Assembly: GCA_019244055.1 (NCBI GenBank)
Contig: JAFATG010000027.1
Span: 1 to 64,000, forward strand
Source of the DNA: Acidobacteriaceae bacterium
Lineage (GTDB): Bacteria > Acidobacteriota > Terriglobia > Bryobacterales > Bryobacteraceae
Direction: 5' to 3'
Length of the DNA: 64,000 nucleotides
The notes under the pieces were generated by a model. It made no database searches and was not told the origin of the DNA. It saw only the letters and a list, made by a program, of their open reading frames with translations. Made by a program: the position numbers and the translations under genes. Of this stretch, positions 1-10,659 are shown in pieces; position 1 is the stretch's first letter, and each line of letters begins with the position of its first letter.

Positions 1-1473
1 GGATTTTCGGCGGAGGCCTTGAAGGCCCGGATTCAGGACCTGAACTCATTCCTTGTGATCACGGCGGATGGCGGATGGCGGCGCGGGAAGGAAGTCAGGC
101 TGAAAGATACCCTCGATGAAGCTCTCACTGAGTGCCCCGACGTTCGCACCGTAATCGTTTACCGGCGTACCGGCTCCGCAATCGTGATGAAGCCTGAACG
201 CGATACCTGGTGGCATGAACAGGATGAGCAACTCGACGACGCCCCGCCACTCGAACATAAAGCCGCGACCTGTGAAGCGCAAGACCTGGATTCGGAACAT
301 CCCCTTTACGTCCTGTATACGTCGGGAACCACGGGCCAACCCAAGGGGATCCTGCACACCACAGCCGGATATCTATTGCAGACCGCAATGACGATGAAAT
401 GGGTGTTCGATCTCCAAGAGAACGATGTCTACTGGTGCACGGCCGATATCGGCTGGGTGACGGGACACAGCTACATTGTGTATGGCCCCCTTACCGCGGG
501 AGCGAGCGCGCTGATGTATGAAGGCGCGCCGGACTATCCCGCATTCGATCGCTTATGGCAAATCGTCGAAAAGCACAGAGTCACTATTTTCTACACGTCA
601 CCGACCGCGATCCGCGCTCTGATCCGCCAGGGCGAGCAATGGCCCAACGCGCACGATTTATCTAGCCTGCGCCTGCTCGGCTCAGTCGGAGAACCGATCA
701 ACCCAGCCGCCTGGGAGTGGTATTACCGAGTGATCGGCAAAGAACGCTGTCCGATTGTAGATACATGGTGGCAAACCGAAACGGGTTCGATCATGATCGC
801 ACCCTTGCCCGGCGCTGTGCCCTTGAAGCCTGGATCCGCAACGCTACCTCTACCGGGGATTGTGCCCGATATTGTGGACACTCGCGGTCACGCCATGGGC
901 AATAATCGCGAGGGATATCTGGTCATCCGCCAACCGTGGCCGAGCATGGTGCGAACCATCTGGGGCGATCCTAAGCGATTCGAGGAACAGTACTGGTCAC
1001 GCGTACCGGGCGCGTACTTCACAGGGGATGCAGCGCGGCGAGACGATGACGGTTATTACTGGGTCCTGGGCCGCGTAGACGATGTGATGAATGTCAGCGG
1101 ACACCGGCTCAGCACCATGGAGATAGAGTCCGCGCTCGTTCACCATCGTGCCGTAGCTGAAGCGGCAGTGGTGGGCAAACCTCATGAGATCACCGGCCAA
1201 GCAGTCTGCGCCTTTGTCACGTTAAAGAAAGGCAATTGGGACCATCAAGCCCTCGGCGTCGAGCTGCGCCAGTGGATAGCGCATCAGATTGGACCGTTCG
1301 CCCGGCCGGACGAGATTCGCTTTACTGACGCCCTGCCGAAGACGCGTAGCGGAAAGATTATGCGGCGTCTGCTGCGCGAAATCGTCACCACACACGCAGT
1401 CACCGGCGATGTAACGACGCTCGAAGATCTCACCGTAGTTTCACGATTATCAGCCCAGCAAGACGAAGAATAG
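1..1473 (+). CDS. acs: Acetyl-CoA synthetase (AMP-forming), 5'-truncated by window edge
   Basis: Open frame from base 1 ([16 protein letters not shown]...), AMP-binding motif [22 protein letters not shown], and C-terminal [15 protein letters not shown] acetylation motif. Confidence 0.95.
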   Translation, partial: GFSAEALKARIQDLNSFLVITADGGWRRGKEVRLKDTLDEALTECPDVRTVIVYRRTGSAIVMKPERDTWWHEQDEQLDDAPPLEHKAATCEAQDLDSEHPLYVLYTSGTTGQPKGILHTTAGYLLQTAMTMKWVFDLQENDVYWCTADIGWVTGHSYIVYGPLTAGASALMYEGAPDYPAFDRLWQIVEKHRVTIFYTSPTAIRALIRQGEQWPNAHDLSSLRLLGSVGEPINPAAWEWYYRVIGKERCPIVDTWWQTETGSIMIAPLPGAVPLKPGSATLPLPGIVPDIVDTRGHAMGNNREGYLVIRQPWPSMVRTIWGDPKRFEEQYWSRVPGAYFTGDAARRDDDGYYWVLGRVDDVMNVSGHRLSTMEIESALVHHRAVAEAAVVGKPHEITGQAVCAFVTLKKGNWDHQALGVELRQWIAHQIGPFARPDEIRFTDALPKTRSGKIMRRLLREIVTTHAVTGDVTTLEDLTVVSRLSAQQDEE

Positions 1474-1481
1474 CTCCAACA

Positions 1482-2831
1482 TTAAGGCATCACGACGATC
1501 AACTCAACCTGTGGGTTCGGGAAATCCGCGGGAATCCACGCCGCGAAGTTGCGTGAGCGCTTAATGGCTTCCCAAGCCGGTCCGTCTTGGTTCAGACTGA
1601 AATACTGATAATTTAACTTCACCGCGATCGCGTTCGGCGGTATGGGCAAGTGCCGCATCGGTACTCCCGGCAGCGCGTTACGGACCAGATGTTCCAGGTG
1701 GTTTGCCGAACACGCCTTGATTAGGCGCGGTCCCTTGGCAATCAGGTCTGCCTCGGTCATCTCGGCGTTGATCGCCAGGTATAGCTTCGTGTTTTGCAAG
1801 TATTTGTCATCGTCGATCGGCGTCGCGTAGATTGACGGGCTTGTGTTGCGCAACGGAAGCGAAACGAAATTACTTGGGATGACGGTTTCGAGAAGGAATC
1901 GCACTTTATCATCGAGGTCGCTAATGCGCGGACCCAATTCCCGGTGATCATACAGCGGCAAATCGCGTGGAAGAATCTTGGTCGAAAATGTGGTGAGCGC
2001 TCCGCCCAGCGCATTCATCAAATTGAACAGCAGTTCCGGATGGCCCCGCCGTACTTCGAACAGGTGCCGAAGAGGCGGAAGAAAGGAGTTCACCGTATAC
2101 AGAAGCCAGAAGCTCGCGATATCGGAAGCAGTAAATTCGGCCAAACCCTGGCTCTTCTGCCGCCGCATGCCAGACAGAGCCGCGCTCTTCGCCGTCAAAA
2201 TCTCAAGCAGGCGGCGCGCGATGGACATGAGGTATTCGCTGGCTTTGATGTCTAGCACGGGGGGAACAAAATTGGGATCGAGCTGCAAAATGCCGCTGTC
2301 CGTGCGCATCACACGTGCGATCTTCATGGCGGGAATGCCCTCTCGCGCCTCGCGATCCACCAACAGCCGGAAGTTCTTGCGGGCAATCTGCACCGGGCGC
2401 TCTATTTGCGACGCATTTTCATCCCGCAAGTAGGCGACCTCCGCCGAATAGCGCGTATCCGCCTCCTCCATTGCCGATGTCGCAACATTCATATGGCCAT
2501 ATCTCCACGCCGGCACGGCCAAGTAGACATCGACAGTCTCGCGTGTGGGATCGAAATATGAGGCGAGAGGCTTTGGGGCCGGAGCAGTATCGTTTTCGGG
2601 TATGTCAAAGATCAGTCCGTCGGGGAAAAGGCCGGAAGCAGTGTCGATCGCAAGATGCCCGGCCGCAAGCGCTTCGCGATCGATCGTAAGCGTTCGGAAG
2701 CCCCAGGGCGAGAAGTTCAGTCCGTCGACGCGGAACTGCAGGAGGTCCTCATGGAAGACGTCCTGCGACTGCAAATGTTGCGGCGAGAGGAAGGTGCCTT
2801 TCGCCCAGACTACTGGTTGAAGTCGGCGCAT
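1482..2831 (-). CDS. tssK: Type VI secretion baseplate subunit TssK
   Basis: 449 aa, N-term VVWAKGTFLSPQHLQSQDVFHEDLLQFR typical of TssK (ImpJ/VasE); in T6SS operon. Confidence 0.93.
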   Translation of the reverse strand: MRRLQPVVWAKGTFLSPQHLQSQDVFHEDLLQFRVDGLNFSPWGFRTLTIDREALAAGHLAIDTASGLFPDGLIFDIPENDTAPAPKPLASYFDPTRETVDVYLAVPAWRYGHMNVATSAMEEADTRYSAEVAYLRDENASQIERPVQIARKNFRLLVDREAREGIPAMKIARVMRTDSGILQLDPNFVPPVLDIKASEYLMSIARRLLEILTAKSAALSGMRRQKSQGLAEFTASDIASFWLLYTVNSFLPPLRHLFEVRRGHPELLFNLMNALGGALTTFSTKILPRDLPLYDHRELGPRISDLDDKVRFLLETVIPSNFVSLPLRNTSPSIYATPIDDDKYLQNTKLYLAINAEMTEADLIAKGPRLIKACSANHLEHLVRNALPGVPMRHLPIPPNAIAVKLNYQYFSLNQDGPAWEAIKRSRNFAAWIPADFPNPQVELIVVMP

Positions 2832-2882
2832 GATCTCACTGGATGACTGTAAGCATACAGTCTCCCAAATGCTGTACTGCTG

Positions 2883-4901
2883 TTACGAATTGATCATAAC
2901 TATCGGAGCGGAAATGGAAATCGATGCCGGCGTCATCTCGATGGTGCTCGCGCCGCACGAAATCGTTACGCCGCTTAAGCCGCTTATAGTGATGCTGCCT
3001 ACCGAGGCTTGAATCGTGATATTTCCAAGATCGGCTTGGGTCGAAATGTTTCCCATATCGGCTTGAGTAGAAATATTGCCCATATTGGCCGTGGTGGAAA
3101 TGTTTCCCATGCTCGCAGTTGTGGAGATGTTTCCCTGGTCGGCCGTTTGCGAGATGTTTCCCTGCTTCACAGTCTCGGTCAGATTGCCCATGATCGAGAT
3201 CGTGCGTTTGCCCTGCTGCACATCAATCGAATCATCCCCGGTCTCGACGGTACGCGAATCGTTGACATGAATTTTGGTTGTACGATTGTTCTTGACCGTG
3301 CGGGTCTCATCATTCTTGATGAGAGAATTCCAATCCTTCTCCGCCTGGATGTAGATTTCCTCGTTCCCGATCTTGTCTTCGAAACGAAACATGTTGTAAT
3401 TCGAAGTGCCACCACCGGGACTGCTGTGCGTTTGAATACCACTCTGGGTCTTGTTGTCAGGTAGCGTAAAAATCGGCAGGTTCTGCGAGTTATAGACACT
3501 GCCGACCACCACAGGGCAATCCGGATCTCCCTCGAGAAAGGCTACCGCGACCTCATCGCCAGTACGGGGAAGCCACTGCTGTCCCCACGATTTGCCGCCC
3601 CACGGCTGAATTACGCGCAACCAGCAAGCGTAGTTCGCATCCCGATCCCATGGGAACCTTACGCGAACGCGGCCGTACTTGTCGGGCCAGATCTCTTCCG
3701 AATTGCCGGCAGAGCTCTCATCGATTACCAGCGCTGTCTGCAAGCCAAGCACAACAGGTTTCGGCGTACGCTCCCGTTGCTTGAAAGGCACCGAGGCGTC
3801 AATGCACGTGAACGAATTCTCATACGCGGGCTGGATCACATCGCGGTTCCGGTAGTCCGGATATTGGAGCGCCTGGTGACTTGTTCCGGTAAGGAAATAG
3901 CTACCCGCGGCATCACCGCCGGTCACCATAATCTTGTAACCCGAAGTGAATGCCCGGCATAGTGATCGTCCGCTTACCAGAACACGGTTCGCTTCCTGTT
4001 CCTCTATGCGCAAAGTCGCAAGCTTCTCGCCCTCGGGCTTTACATCCCCAATCCTCGATTCAGGCTTGTTGAACTTTTTAGCGTGGTCACCGGGATAATC
4101 ATAGACTTCGTAACTCTTCCCTGCCTCGCATACTACGTTGGAAACTTCCGAGACCTGCAGATCATTGGAGGGCATTTCATGGTGATAGTCGCGAGTGGTC
4201 CATTTTCCCGTGTGGATTCTTTCTTCCACCGACCACTCGCGGATAGTATCTTCCAGATTCTGCACTCCAGTAACGGGCGAATACGCGAAAGTCGACTGAT
4301 TCGGCAGGCTCTCATAGCAGCTCGGAGCATCGCCAACAATCATGGTGTGGTTGCCGTCTTCGTGCGCGAAGTAATAGTAGATGCCCTCGGCCTCCATGAT
4401 CCGGCTCAAAAATGAGAAGTCCGTTTCGCGGTATTGAACACAGTAATCCCAGGTCGTATAGCTCTTTGTAAGCTTCGATTGGAATTGCGAGCTGAATCCT
4501 GACTTGGAAACCACCTCTTGGATGATGTCAGGAACGGCCTTATCCGAAAAGATGGAGCAGTTCGACGATAGATTGAGGAGAGAAAACCACGGCACTACCG
4601 CGGCAGAGTAATGAGCGAACTCATCATCCACCGCGCCTTTACTGAAACTCTCGCAAATGCCATTGATGTATTTCGACTTGCCCTCTTCAAGGGCAATACG
4701 AATAGTGAAGGGCTTGCCGACGAGATTATGGGGCTTTATCTTTGCTGGATTGTCGCTCTGTACGTCGGCCACCAGGTCGAGCACAAATCGAAAAGGCCGC
4801 GACACGCCTTCCTCTCCCGAGAGGCGCTCCAACAAGAGCACGTCTTTTCCAGCGGGTGTGGTCATTGCAAGTAGCCTGTTGTCTTGAGTAATGTCGGCCA
4901 T
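2883..4901 (-). CDS. vgrG: Type VI secretion tip protein VgrG (TssI); ORF extends to 4997 but start probably at 4901 (MADITQDNRLLAM)
   Basis: VgrG core features (GEEGVSRPFRFVLDL, WLPRTGDEVAVAFLEGDPDCPVVVGSVYN), C-terminal beta-repeat tail. Confidence 0.95.
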   Translation of the reverse strand: MADITQDNRLLAMTTPAGKDVLLLERLSGEEGVSRPFRFVLDLVADVQSDNPAKIKPHNLVGKPFTIRIALEEGKSKYINGICESFSKGAVDDEFAHYSAAVVPWFSLLNLSSNCSIFSDKAVPDIIQEVVSKSGFSSQFQSKLTKSYTTWDYCVQYRETDFSFLSRIMEAEGIYYYFAHEDGNHTMIVGDAPSCYESLPNQSTFAYSPVTGVQNLEDTIREWSVEERIHTGKWTTRDYHHEMPSNDLQVSEVSNVVCEAGKSYEVYDYPGDHAKKFNKPESRIGDVKPEGEKLATLRIEEQEANRVLVSGRSLCRAFTSGYKIMVTGGDAAGSYFLTGTSHQALQYPDYRNRDVIQPAYENSFTCIDASVPFKQRERTPKPVVLGLQTALVIDESSAGNSEEIWPDKYGRVRVRFPWDRDANYACWLRVIQPWGGKSWGQQWLPRTGDEVAVAFLEGDPDCPVVVGSVYNSQNLPIFTLPDNKTQSGIQTHSSPGGGTSNYNMFRFEDKIGNEEIYIQAEKDWNSLIKNDETRTVKNNRTTKIHVNDSRTVETGDDSIDVQQGKRTISIMGNLTETVKQGNISQTADQGNISTTASMGNISTTANMGNISTQADMGNISTQADLGNITIQASVGSITISGLSGVTISCGASTIEMTPASISISAPIVMINS
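2973..3161 (-). repeat. Imperfect 27-bp tandem repeat (9-aa unit GNIS[TQ][TQ]A[DSN][QML]), about 7 units, inside vgrG 3' end
   Basis: Protein: GNISQTADQ/GNISTTASM/GNISTTANM/GNISTQADM/GNISTQADL/GNITIQASV/GSITISGLS; plus-strand DNA shows recurring ga(a/g)atgtttcccat... Confidence 0.9.
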
Positions 4902-5006
4902 GCGTCCTCTGACGAATTCGAACAAGCGCCACCTGTACGGCGCCCCTAAGATTGTGAAACGGTTCGTCTCGAACCGATCTTTCAACGCGAAACGCACAAA
5001 TATGCG

Positions 5007-7766
5007 TCAGGTGTATTGGAAAGCTCCGTCCGCCCCAATCGTGACGTTAACCCTGCTCATCTTCTCGCCTTCAGCCATGCTGGTCAGCACCCGGCGGGAG
5101 ATATCGGGAAGGAGCGTATTCGTGAGAATGTTGTCCACGTTGCGCGCGCCGCTTTCGACTTCCGTGCATCGCTTTGCAACCTCATCCACAACGTTTCGGT
5201 CATATTCGAGCTGAATCTTATGGTTCTCGAAGATGCGGCGCTTGATTTTGGCGAGTTTAAGCTCAACGATCTTCTTCAGATTCTCGTCCCGCACTGGATA
5301 ATAAGGCACAATCACCATGCGGCCCAGAAACGCCGGCCTGAAGATCTTGTTCAGCTCTGGCTTGATCGCTTTTAGAATGCCTTCCGGGCTGGGCATTGTC
5401 TCCGGATCGGCCGTGAGCTTCGCTAATTGATCGGTGCAAGCGTTCGTGGTGAGAATGATAATCGTGTTCTTGAAATCGATCTCACGCCCTTCGCCATCCT
5501 CCATTCGGCCCTTATCGAAAACCTGATAGAAGAGTTCAAGCACATCCGGGTGGGCCTTCTCAACTTCATCGAGCAGCACCACCGAGTAGGGGCGTCGCCG
5601 CACAGCCTCTGTCAGCACTCCGCCTTCGCCATATCCTACGTATCCTGGAGGCGAGCCCTTCAGCGTCGAGACCGTGTGCGCCTCCTGGAATTCAGACATG
5701 TTAATCGTGATCAGGTTGTGCTCGCCGCCATACAAAAGGTCAGACAACGCCAAAGCCGTTTCCGTTTTTCCGACGCCGCTTGGTCCGACTAGCATGAACA
5801 CGCCGAGCGGTTTGCCGGGATCATCCAGACTCGCGCGTCCCGTCTGGATTCTCTGGCCGATTAGCGAGAGCGAATGATCTTGACCGATAACGCGGCGCGA
5901 CAGATGCTTGTCGAGTTCTAGAACTGTAGCGACCTCATCCTTGATCATCTTGCCCAGCGGTATACCGGTCCAGGCAGAGATAACTTGTCCGACGATCTGC
6001 TCGTCAACGCAGACCTGTGTCAAAGCGGTTTCCCCCTGCACCTGTTGCAATTCCTCGTTGAGCTGTACCAGCTTCTGCCGCAGCGCCGCGGCAGTTCCAT
6101 TCGCTTCTGCGGTGGCGACTCCGGCCGTAACCGGCTCCGTCGTCCTTGCAGTAGCCGCATGCGTTTCTTCAGGGCGGGTACCCGCTGCGGCGCGCGAGCC
6201 ACCGTTCGAAGCCGTTCCGGCACCATGCGAGCTCTCGGCATGAGATTCTAACTGCGCGCGAACATCTCGGATCTGTTCGACAAGCCCTTTAGTTTTGTCC
6301 CATTTGCTTTGTAACTGCTCCAACATTTGTGTAAGCGAGGCGCGCTGGGCCAGGAGTTGTTCGAGGCGTTCGCCGTGATCGGCGCCTGTAGCCGCTTCAC
6401 GGCGCAAGATGCGCTCCTGCACTTCCAGATCATCAAGTTGCCGTTTCAAATCTTCGATCACCGAAGGCATCGCATTCTGACCAAGAGCGAGCCGGGCGCA
6501 GGCTGTATCCAGCACACTGACGGCCTTGTCCGGAAGCTGCCGCCCCGCTAGATAGCGATGCGAGAGTTTCACCGCGGCAGCAACGCCTTCATCGAGAATC
6601 CGCACTTGATGATGTTTTTCGAGCGCGCCGACAATGCCGCGCATCATCACCATGCATTGCACTTCCGACGGCTCTTCCACCTTCACAACTTGGAAACGCC
6701 GGGCCAGCGCCGGGTCCTTTTCGAAGTACTTCTTGTATTCAGACCAGGTCGTGGCCGCGATGGTGCGCAACTCGCCTCTCGCGAGCGCGGGCTTCAGCAG
6801 ATTCGCGGCGTCATTTTGCCCAGCTTGCCCGCCTGCCCCGATCATGGTATGAGCTTCGTCGATGAAGAGAATGATTGGGACGGGCGATTTCTTGACCTCT
6901 TCGATAAGGCCCTTCAGGCGGTTTTCAAATTCACCTTTGATACCCGCGCCAGCTTGCAGGAGGGCTAAGTCGAGGGTCCGGACGACGACATTTCGAAGCG
7001 GAGGAGGAACGTCGCCCTGGGCAACGCGGAGTGCGAAGCCTTCCACGACGGCTGTCTTACCAACACCGGCTTCCCCGGTCAGAATCGGGTTGTTCTGCCG
7101 CCGTCGCATGAGAATGTCGATGATCTGCCGGATTTCCGCATCACGCCCCAGCACCGTATCGATCTTTCCGCGCTTGGCGTTTTCGGTTAGGTTGACGGTG
7201 AACTGATCCAGGTTCGGTGTCTTTCCTCCCCCTGTTTGCGGTGCGCCCGCGGCAGCTTCTGAAGCAGGAGCCGCCTGAGCGGGAGCGGCATCTTCCGGCG
7301 ATCCATCCACAATGGAAACAAAATCGCGGCGCAACACTTCCGGCTGAATCGCCTCCAACTCCCGGCACGAATCCCGTGCAATGCGCGACAGCTCCTCATC
7401 CGATACCAAAGCGAGCACCGCAAAACCCGAACGAATCTGCCCCGCCCTGTAATCGAGCGAACCGATGCTCCACGCGGTCGAGAAGAGCTTAACTAGGTAA
7501 GGACTGAAGGACGGCGTTCGCGCGTTGCCGGTCTTGAATTTATCGAGTGCTCTGTTGAGCTGAGCCGTGAGCCGGGACTTGTCGATCCCGAAATGCTTCA
7601 CAATGTGACTCAAGTCGTTGTCTTGCTGATCAAGCAGCTTCAACACCAGATGCTCGATTTCGATGTCGTAGTGCGTGCGCGACAAACACAGACCCGCGGC
7701 AGCTTCCGTCGCGCTACGGGTCGTGTCGTTCATCTTCCCGATAACCGCTTTTAGATTTACGTTCAT
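5007..7766 (-). CDS. clpV: Type VI secretion ATPase ClpV/TssH (ORF extends to 7889; likely start 7766, MNVNLKAVIGKMND)
   Basis: Two AAA+ modules: GEAGVGKT / FIDEAHTMIGAGG and GPSGVGKTETALAL / LLDEVEKAH; N-domain SATEAAAGLCLSRTHYDIEIEHLVLKLL. Confidence 0.95.
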   Translation of the reverse strand: MNVNLKAVIGKMNDTTRSATEAAAGLCLSRTHYDIEIEHLVLKLLDQQDNDLSHIVKHFGIDKSRLTAQLNRALDKFKTGNARTPSFSPYLVKLFSTAWSIGSLDYRAGQIRSGFAVLALVSDEELSRIARDSCRELEAIQPEVLRRDFVSIVDGSPEDAAPAQAAPASEAAAGAPQTGGGKTPNLDQFTVNLTENAKRGKIDTVLGRDAEIRQIIDILMRRRQNNPILTGEAGVGKTAVVEGFALRVAQGDVPPPLRNVVVRTLDLALLQAGAGIKGEFENRLKGLIEEVKKSPVPIILFIDEAHTMIGAGGQAGQNDAANLLKPALARGELRTIAATTWSEYKKYFEKDPALARRFQVVKVEEPSEVQCMVMMRGIVGALEKHHQVRILDEGVAAAVKLSHRYLAGRQLPDKAVSVLDTACARLALGQNAMPSVIEDLKRQLDDLEVQERILRREAATGADHGERLEQLLAQRASLTQMLEQLQSKWDKTKGLVEQIRDVRAQLESHAESSHGAGTASNGGSRAAAGTRPEETHAATARTTEPVTAGVATAEANGTAAALRQKLVQLNEELQQVQGETALTQVCVDEQIVGQVISAWTGIPLGKMIKDEVATVLELDKHLSRRVIGQDHSLSLIGQRIQTGRASLDDPGKPLGVFMLVGPSGVGKTETALALSDLLYGGEHNLITINMSEFQEAHTVSTLKGSPPGYVGYGEGGVLTEAVRRRPYSVVLLDEVEKAHPDVLELFYQVFDKGRMEDGEGREIDFKNTIIILTTNACTDQLAKLTADPETMPSPEGILKAIKPELNKIFRPAFLGRMVIVPYYPVRDENLKKIVELKLAKIKRRIFENHKIQLEYDRNVVDEVAKRCTEVESGARNVDNILTNTLLPDISRRVLTSMAEGEKMSRVNVTIGADGAFQYT

Positions 7767-7822
7767 GAGCTCCTCGTCTTCCCTTCCGCGCTCCGCGTGC
7801 AGATTGGAGGGTAAAGGTATGT

Positions 7823-8857
7823 TTACAACTGCAGAATTGTCTCCGAAGGATTGTATTCCAACTTCCGCGTCTTGGACCAGCTCACCCATCCCAATTGAGG
7901 CTTCGCTTCCCCGGAACCGCCGAGCTCCAACTCCGGCACATCTTCACTGGCAAGAATGAGCTGCACTTCGAAATCCAGTTCATCGCCTGCAAAGAATCGC
8001 ACGATTTGTCGCAAGCGCGAATACGATTCCCCTGTTGGCAGGAATGACAGATAATGGTTCAGCCGGAGGGGACCAAGGACAACGCGGACTCGCGATTGCT
8101 GATCCCAGACTTCATCGCCGACCGTAGCCCCGAAGCCAAGCTGCGATGCAGCCGAAGGTTCATCGTCCAAGGCGCACTGCGCATCCATGTCCAGCCGGTA
8201 CCAGGCGCCCAGGAACTGCTCAATCTGAACCTTTACTCCGAAATAATCAGTTAACAGTAACTGGAGTCCCTCGGCGCTGCGAGGCTGTTGTGCCAATAGC
8301 CCACCGTAGAAAACGAGAGCCTGATCAGGGAACCGTTGCCGGTCCTGGAGTCCAGGCGTCCCCAGCCCGACAATGTCCAAAAGATAATGCGAAAACTTGT
8401 CGCCCTCGCCCTGCTCGAAGGCCACTGGAAAGTGATATTTTTGCCACGCGCGATAAAAAAGCGAAATGAGGCGGTGATGGAAAATATCGAGAAAGTCCCG
8501 GAGAGCGGGATCGCGCGCTATCATGCGATCCGCGACCAGTTCGGTGTAGTACAAGGGCAGAACGCCCAGAGGTCCCACCGCGCCCATGAAGTTGACGCGC
8601 ATCAGCGGCGGTCCGTCCTGGCGCTGCTCCAGTTCCTGAATCTGGCTCGCCGGAAAGGCTAAAGAAGGATGGACGCCGAAACGAACGATCTCCGAACGAG
8701 GCGTCTGGAAATGACCCACACTGCTGCGGTTTGGATAGAACCGGCGCAGCAGGCGTACCGCTTGAAAGAATTCGAACGAGTACGGCTCTGCAAAGAGCCG
8801 GTCCTCCAGTCCACCTCGTCTTAAAGAAGGATTCGCTGCCCCGCTCGCGGCTGCCAT
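7823..8857 (-). CDS. tssG: Type VI secretion baseplate subunit TssG
   Basis: EPYSFEFFQAVRLLRRFYP...VRFGVHPSLAFPASQI; position after tssF. Confidence 0.93.
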   Translation of the reverse strand: MAAASGAANPSLRRGGLEDRLFAEPYSFEFFQAVRLLRRFYPNRSSVGHFQTPRSEIVRFGVHPSLAFPASQIQELEQRQDGPPLMRVNFMGAVGPLGVLPLYYTELVADRMIARDPALRDFLDIFHHRLISLFYRAWQKYHFPVAFEQGEGDKFSHYLLDIVGLGTPGLQDRQRFPDQALVFYGGLLAQQPRSAEGLQLLLTDYFGVKVQIEQFLGAWYRLDMDAQCALDDEPSAASQLGFGATVGDEVWDQQSRVRVVLGPLRLNHYLSFLPTGESYSRLRQIVRFFAGDELDFEVQLILASEDVPELELGGSGEAKPQLGWVSWSKTRKLEYNPSETILQL

Positions 8858-10659
8858 TGGCGAAGGACCTCCTTTCGCTGCCTTGTCCGAACCACAAGTT
8901 GGCTGAAGCTGTTCAAAGAAACGTACAAGCCCAAAAAGTATTCGAGTATCGAGGCAAACAGGAAAACACTCCCGGCGAACGTCTCCTCATCGAATTCGAG
9001 ATCAACTTGAACCCCACGCGCGAAGCTGATCCCATGCTCCGACACGACACGGGCAAAGTGCTTCCGGCTCGCTAGGGCGGTGATGCTGGCTATTTGCTGA
9101 TCGATCGCTTTCAAATCGGTAAAGTTGTAAAGCCGGAGAATCTCCTGCAAAGCGCCCCGGCCCTCTTCGACCAGCGACATGTAGTTCAGGGACAAGTGCG
9201 AAATCAGCCGCCACGCTAAACCTTGTCCGAGCGGAGGCCGCAGACTACCCGTCGGCTTTTGCAGCGCTACAATGCGCTTCACCGGCGACGTCTCTTGTAA
9301 TTCGAAATCTCCCGCATCGGCGTTCAACTGAAGCCGCGCGGGAAGATCGCGATTCGTGCAGGTGCATTGCACAGTGAGAGTGTCTTCGCCGGTACTCGCC
9401 GCTTTACCCGAAGTGTCTACCAGCGAAATATACATTTCGGTGCCGGGATCGTCAGCCATATTCGAAGGGCGGCGCGTAGCGTACCAGAACGTCTGGTTGC
9501 CGCGTGTGCGGCCCTGGTGACTGGAATAAAAGGGCTCATACTCCGTCACGTCCCGCCGGTTCGGGCTGGATGATCGTACCTCGTCAATCGAGAAAATCTC
9601 GTACGAACTTGGCCACCGAAATCTCGGTATCACCGGATATTCGAACTTGGTCTGCTCCAGGAGAATCGGTTCCGCCTGCCGTTTGAACAGATTTACAACC
9701 GGGGTGCAACCCAGCCTGAATGTGTTTTCAGAAACACCCAATTCAAGCGATTGCTGCCGCTCTTTCCTATCAAATCGCGACAGCACGAAGACGATTTCTG
9801 CGCGGTCAGTAAAACCACCGCTTCCAACCGGCTGCAGATTGTTGATTTCGGCGAAAAAGAACTTTTCAGGAAAAGCAAAGTATTCCTGAAGAATGCGGTA
9901 GCCGGTAAAGGATCGGCGCGGGAACGGAAGGATCGCTTCATCGTCACGAAATCCCATGGCGCGAAGAGAATTGGGCGGCAGCTCCAACGGTTGCTGATCC
10001 GGTTCGTTCGGATTGCGCAGCAGGATGCGAATGCACTTGTTAAACAGCAGCTCGTAGAGCGTAAGAATCAATCCCCGCTCCCCGTTCAGATACAAGCGCA
10101 GTGAATCCAAGCCAAGCATCTTGAACCGGACGTCTGGAAAACAAGACAACTCCAGGCTGCACACCGCTTCCGCGCCCGGCACTCGCACAGCCGGTTTCAG
10201 CAGTTCCGGCGCTGTCCACTTCGCGTGGGAGACTCTCAACGGCGAAACGACCGTCTCATAGCAAGTCCGAAAGCTACACTGAGTCACTCCGTCCACACGG
10301 ACACGTGAATGCAGAAGAGTTTCGCGAGGGATAGGAACGCTAGTCGCCAGTTTGTCCAGTTTGGGATCGACTTTGAATTCCACCACCGAGAGCGATGGCG
10401 TGGGCCGGAGGTAATGCGGATAGAGAACGTTCAGAAGCGACTCGGCAATCTCCGGGAAATCATCGTCGATCTTCAGGTGAATGCGCGCCGCCAGGAACGA
10501 GAAAGCTTCGATGAGCCGCTCCACGTGAGGATCGTCGGATCCATTCGGGCCCAGAAGCAGATGAGAGGCGACGCTCGAGTGCTTTTGAGCGAACTCGGCA
10601 GCCACCTGGCGGATGTACAGAAGCTCGTTCTCGTAATACCGGCTTAGTTCATCGCGCAC
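8821..10659 (-). CDS. tssF: Type VI secretion baseplate subunit TssF
   Basis: MRDELSRYYENELLYIRQVAAEFAQKH...DPHVERLIEAFSFLAARI typical TssF (VasA/ImpG). Confidence 0.95.
   Translation of the reverse strand: MRDELSRYYENELLYIRQVAAEFAQKHSSVASHLLLGPNGSDDPHVERLIEAFSFLAARIHLKIDDDFPEIAESLLNVLYPHYLRPTPSLSVVEFKVDPKLDKLATSVPIPRETLLHSRVRVDGVTQCSFRTCYETVVSPLRVSHAKWTAPELLKPAVRVPGAEAVCSLELSCFPDVRFKMLGLDSLRLYLNGERGLILTLYELLFNKCIRILLRNPNEPDQQPLELPPNSLRAMGFRDDEAILPFPRRSFTGYRILQEYFAFPEKFFFAEINNLQPVGSGGFTDRAEIVFVLSRFDRKERQQSLELGVSENTFRLGCTPVVNLFKRQAEPILLEQTKFEYPVIPRFRWPSSYEIFSIDEVRSSSPNRRDVTEYEPFYSSHQGRTRGNQTFWYATRRPSNMADDPGTEMYISLVDTSGKAASTGEDTLTVQCTCTNRDLPARLQLNADAGDFELQETSPVKRIVALQKPTGSLRPPLGQGLAWRLISHLSLNYMSLVEEGRGALQEILRLYNFTDLKAIDQQIASITALASRKHFARVVSEHGISFARGVQVDLEFDEETFAGSVFLFASILEYFLGLYVSLNSFSQLVVRTRQRKEVLRQWQPRAGQRILL

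Noticed and set aside
2973-3161. Regular repeats considered as a CRISPR array
   Set aside because: The 27-bp units are contiguous with no spacers, lie in frame within vgrG, and translate to a coherent beta-repeat.
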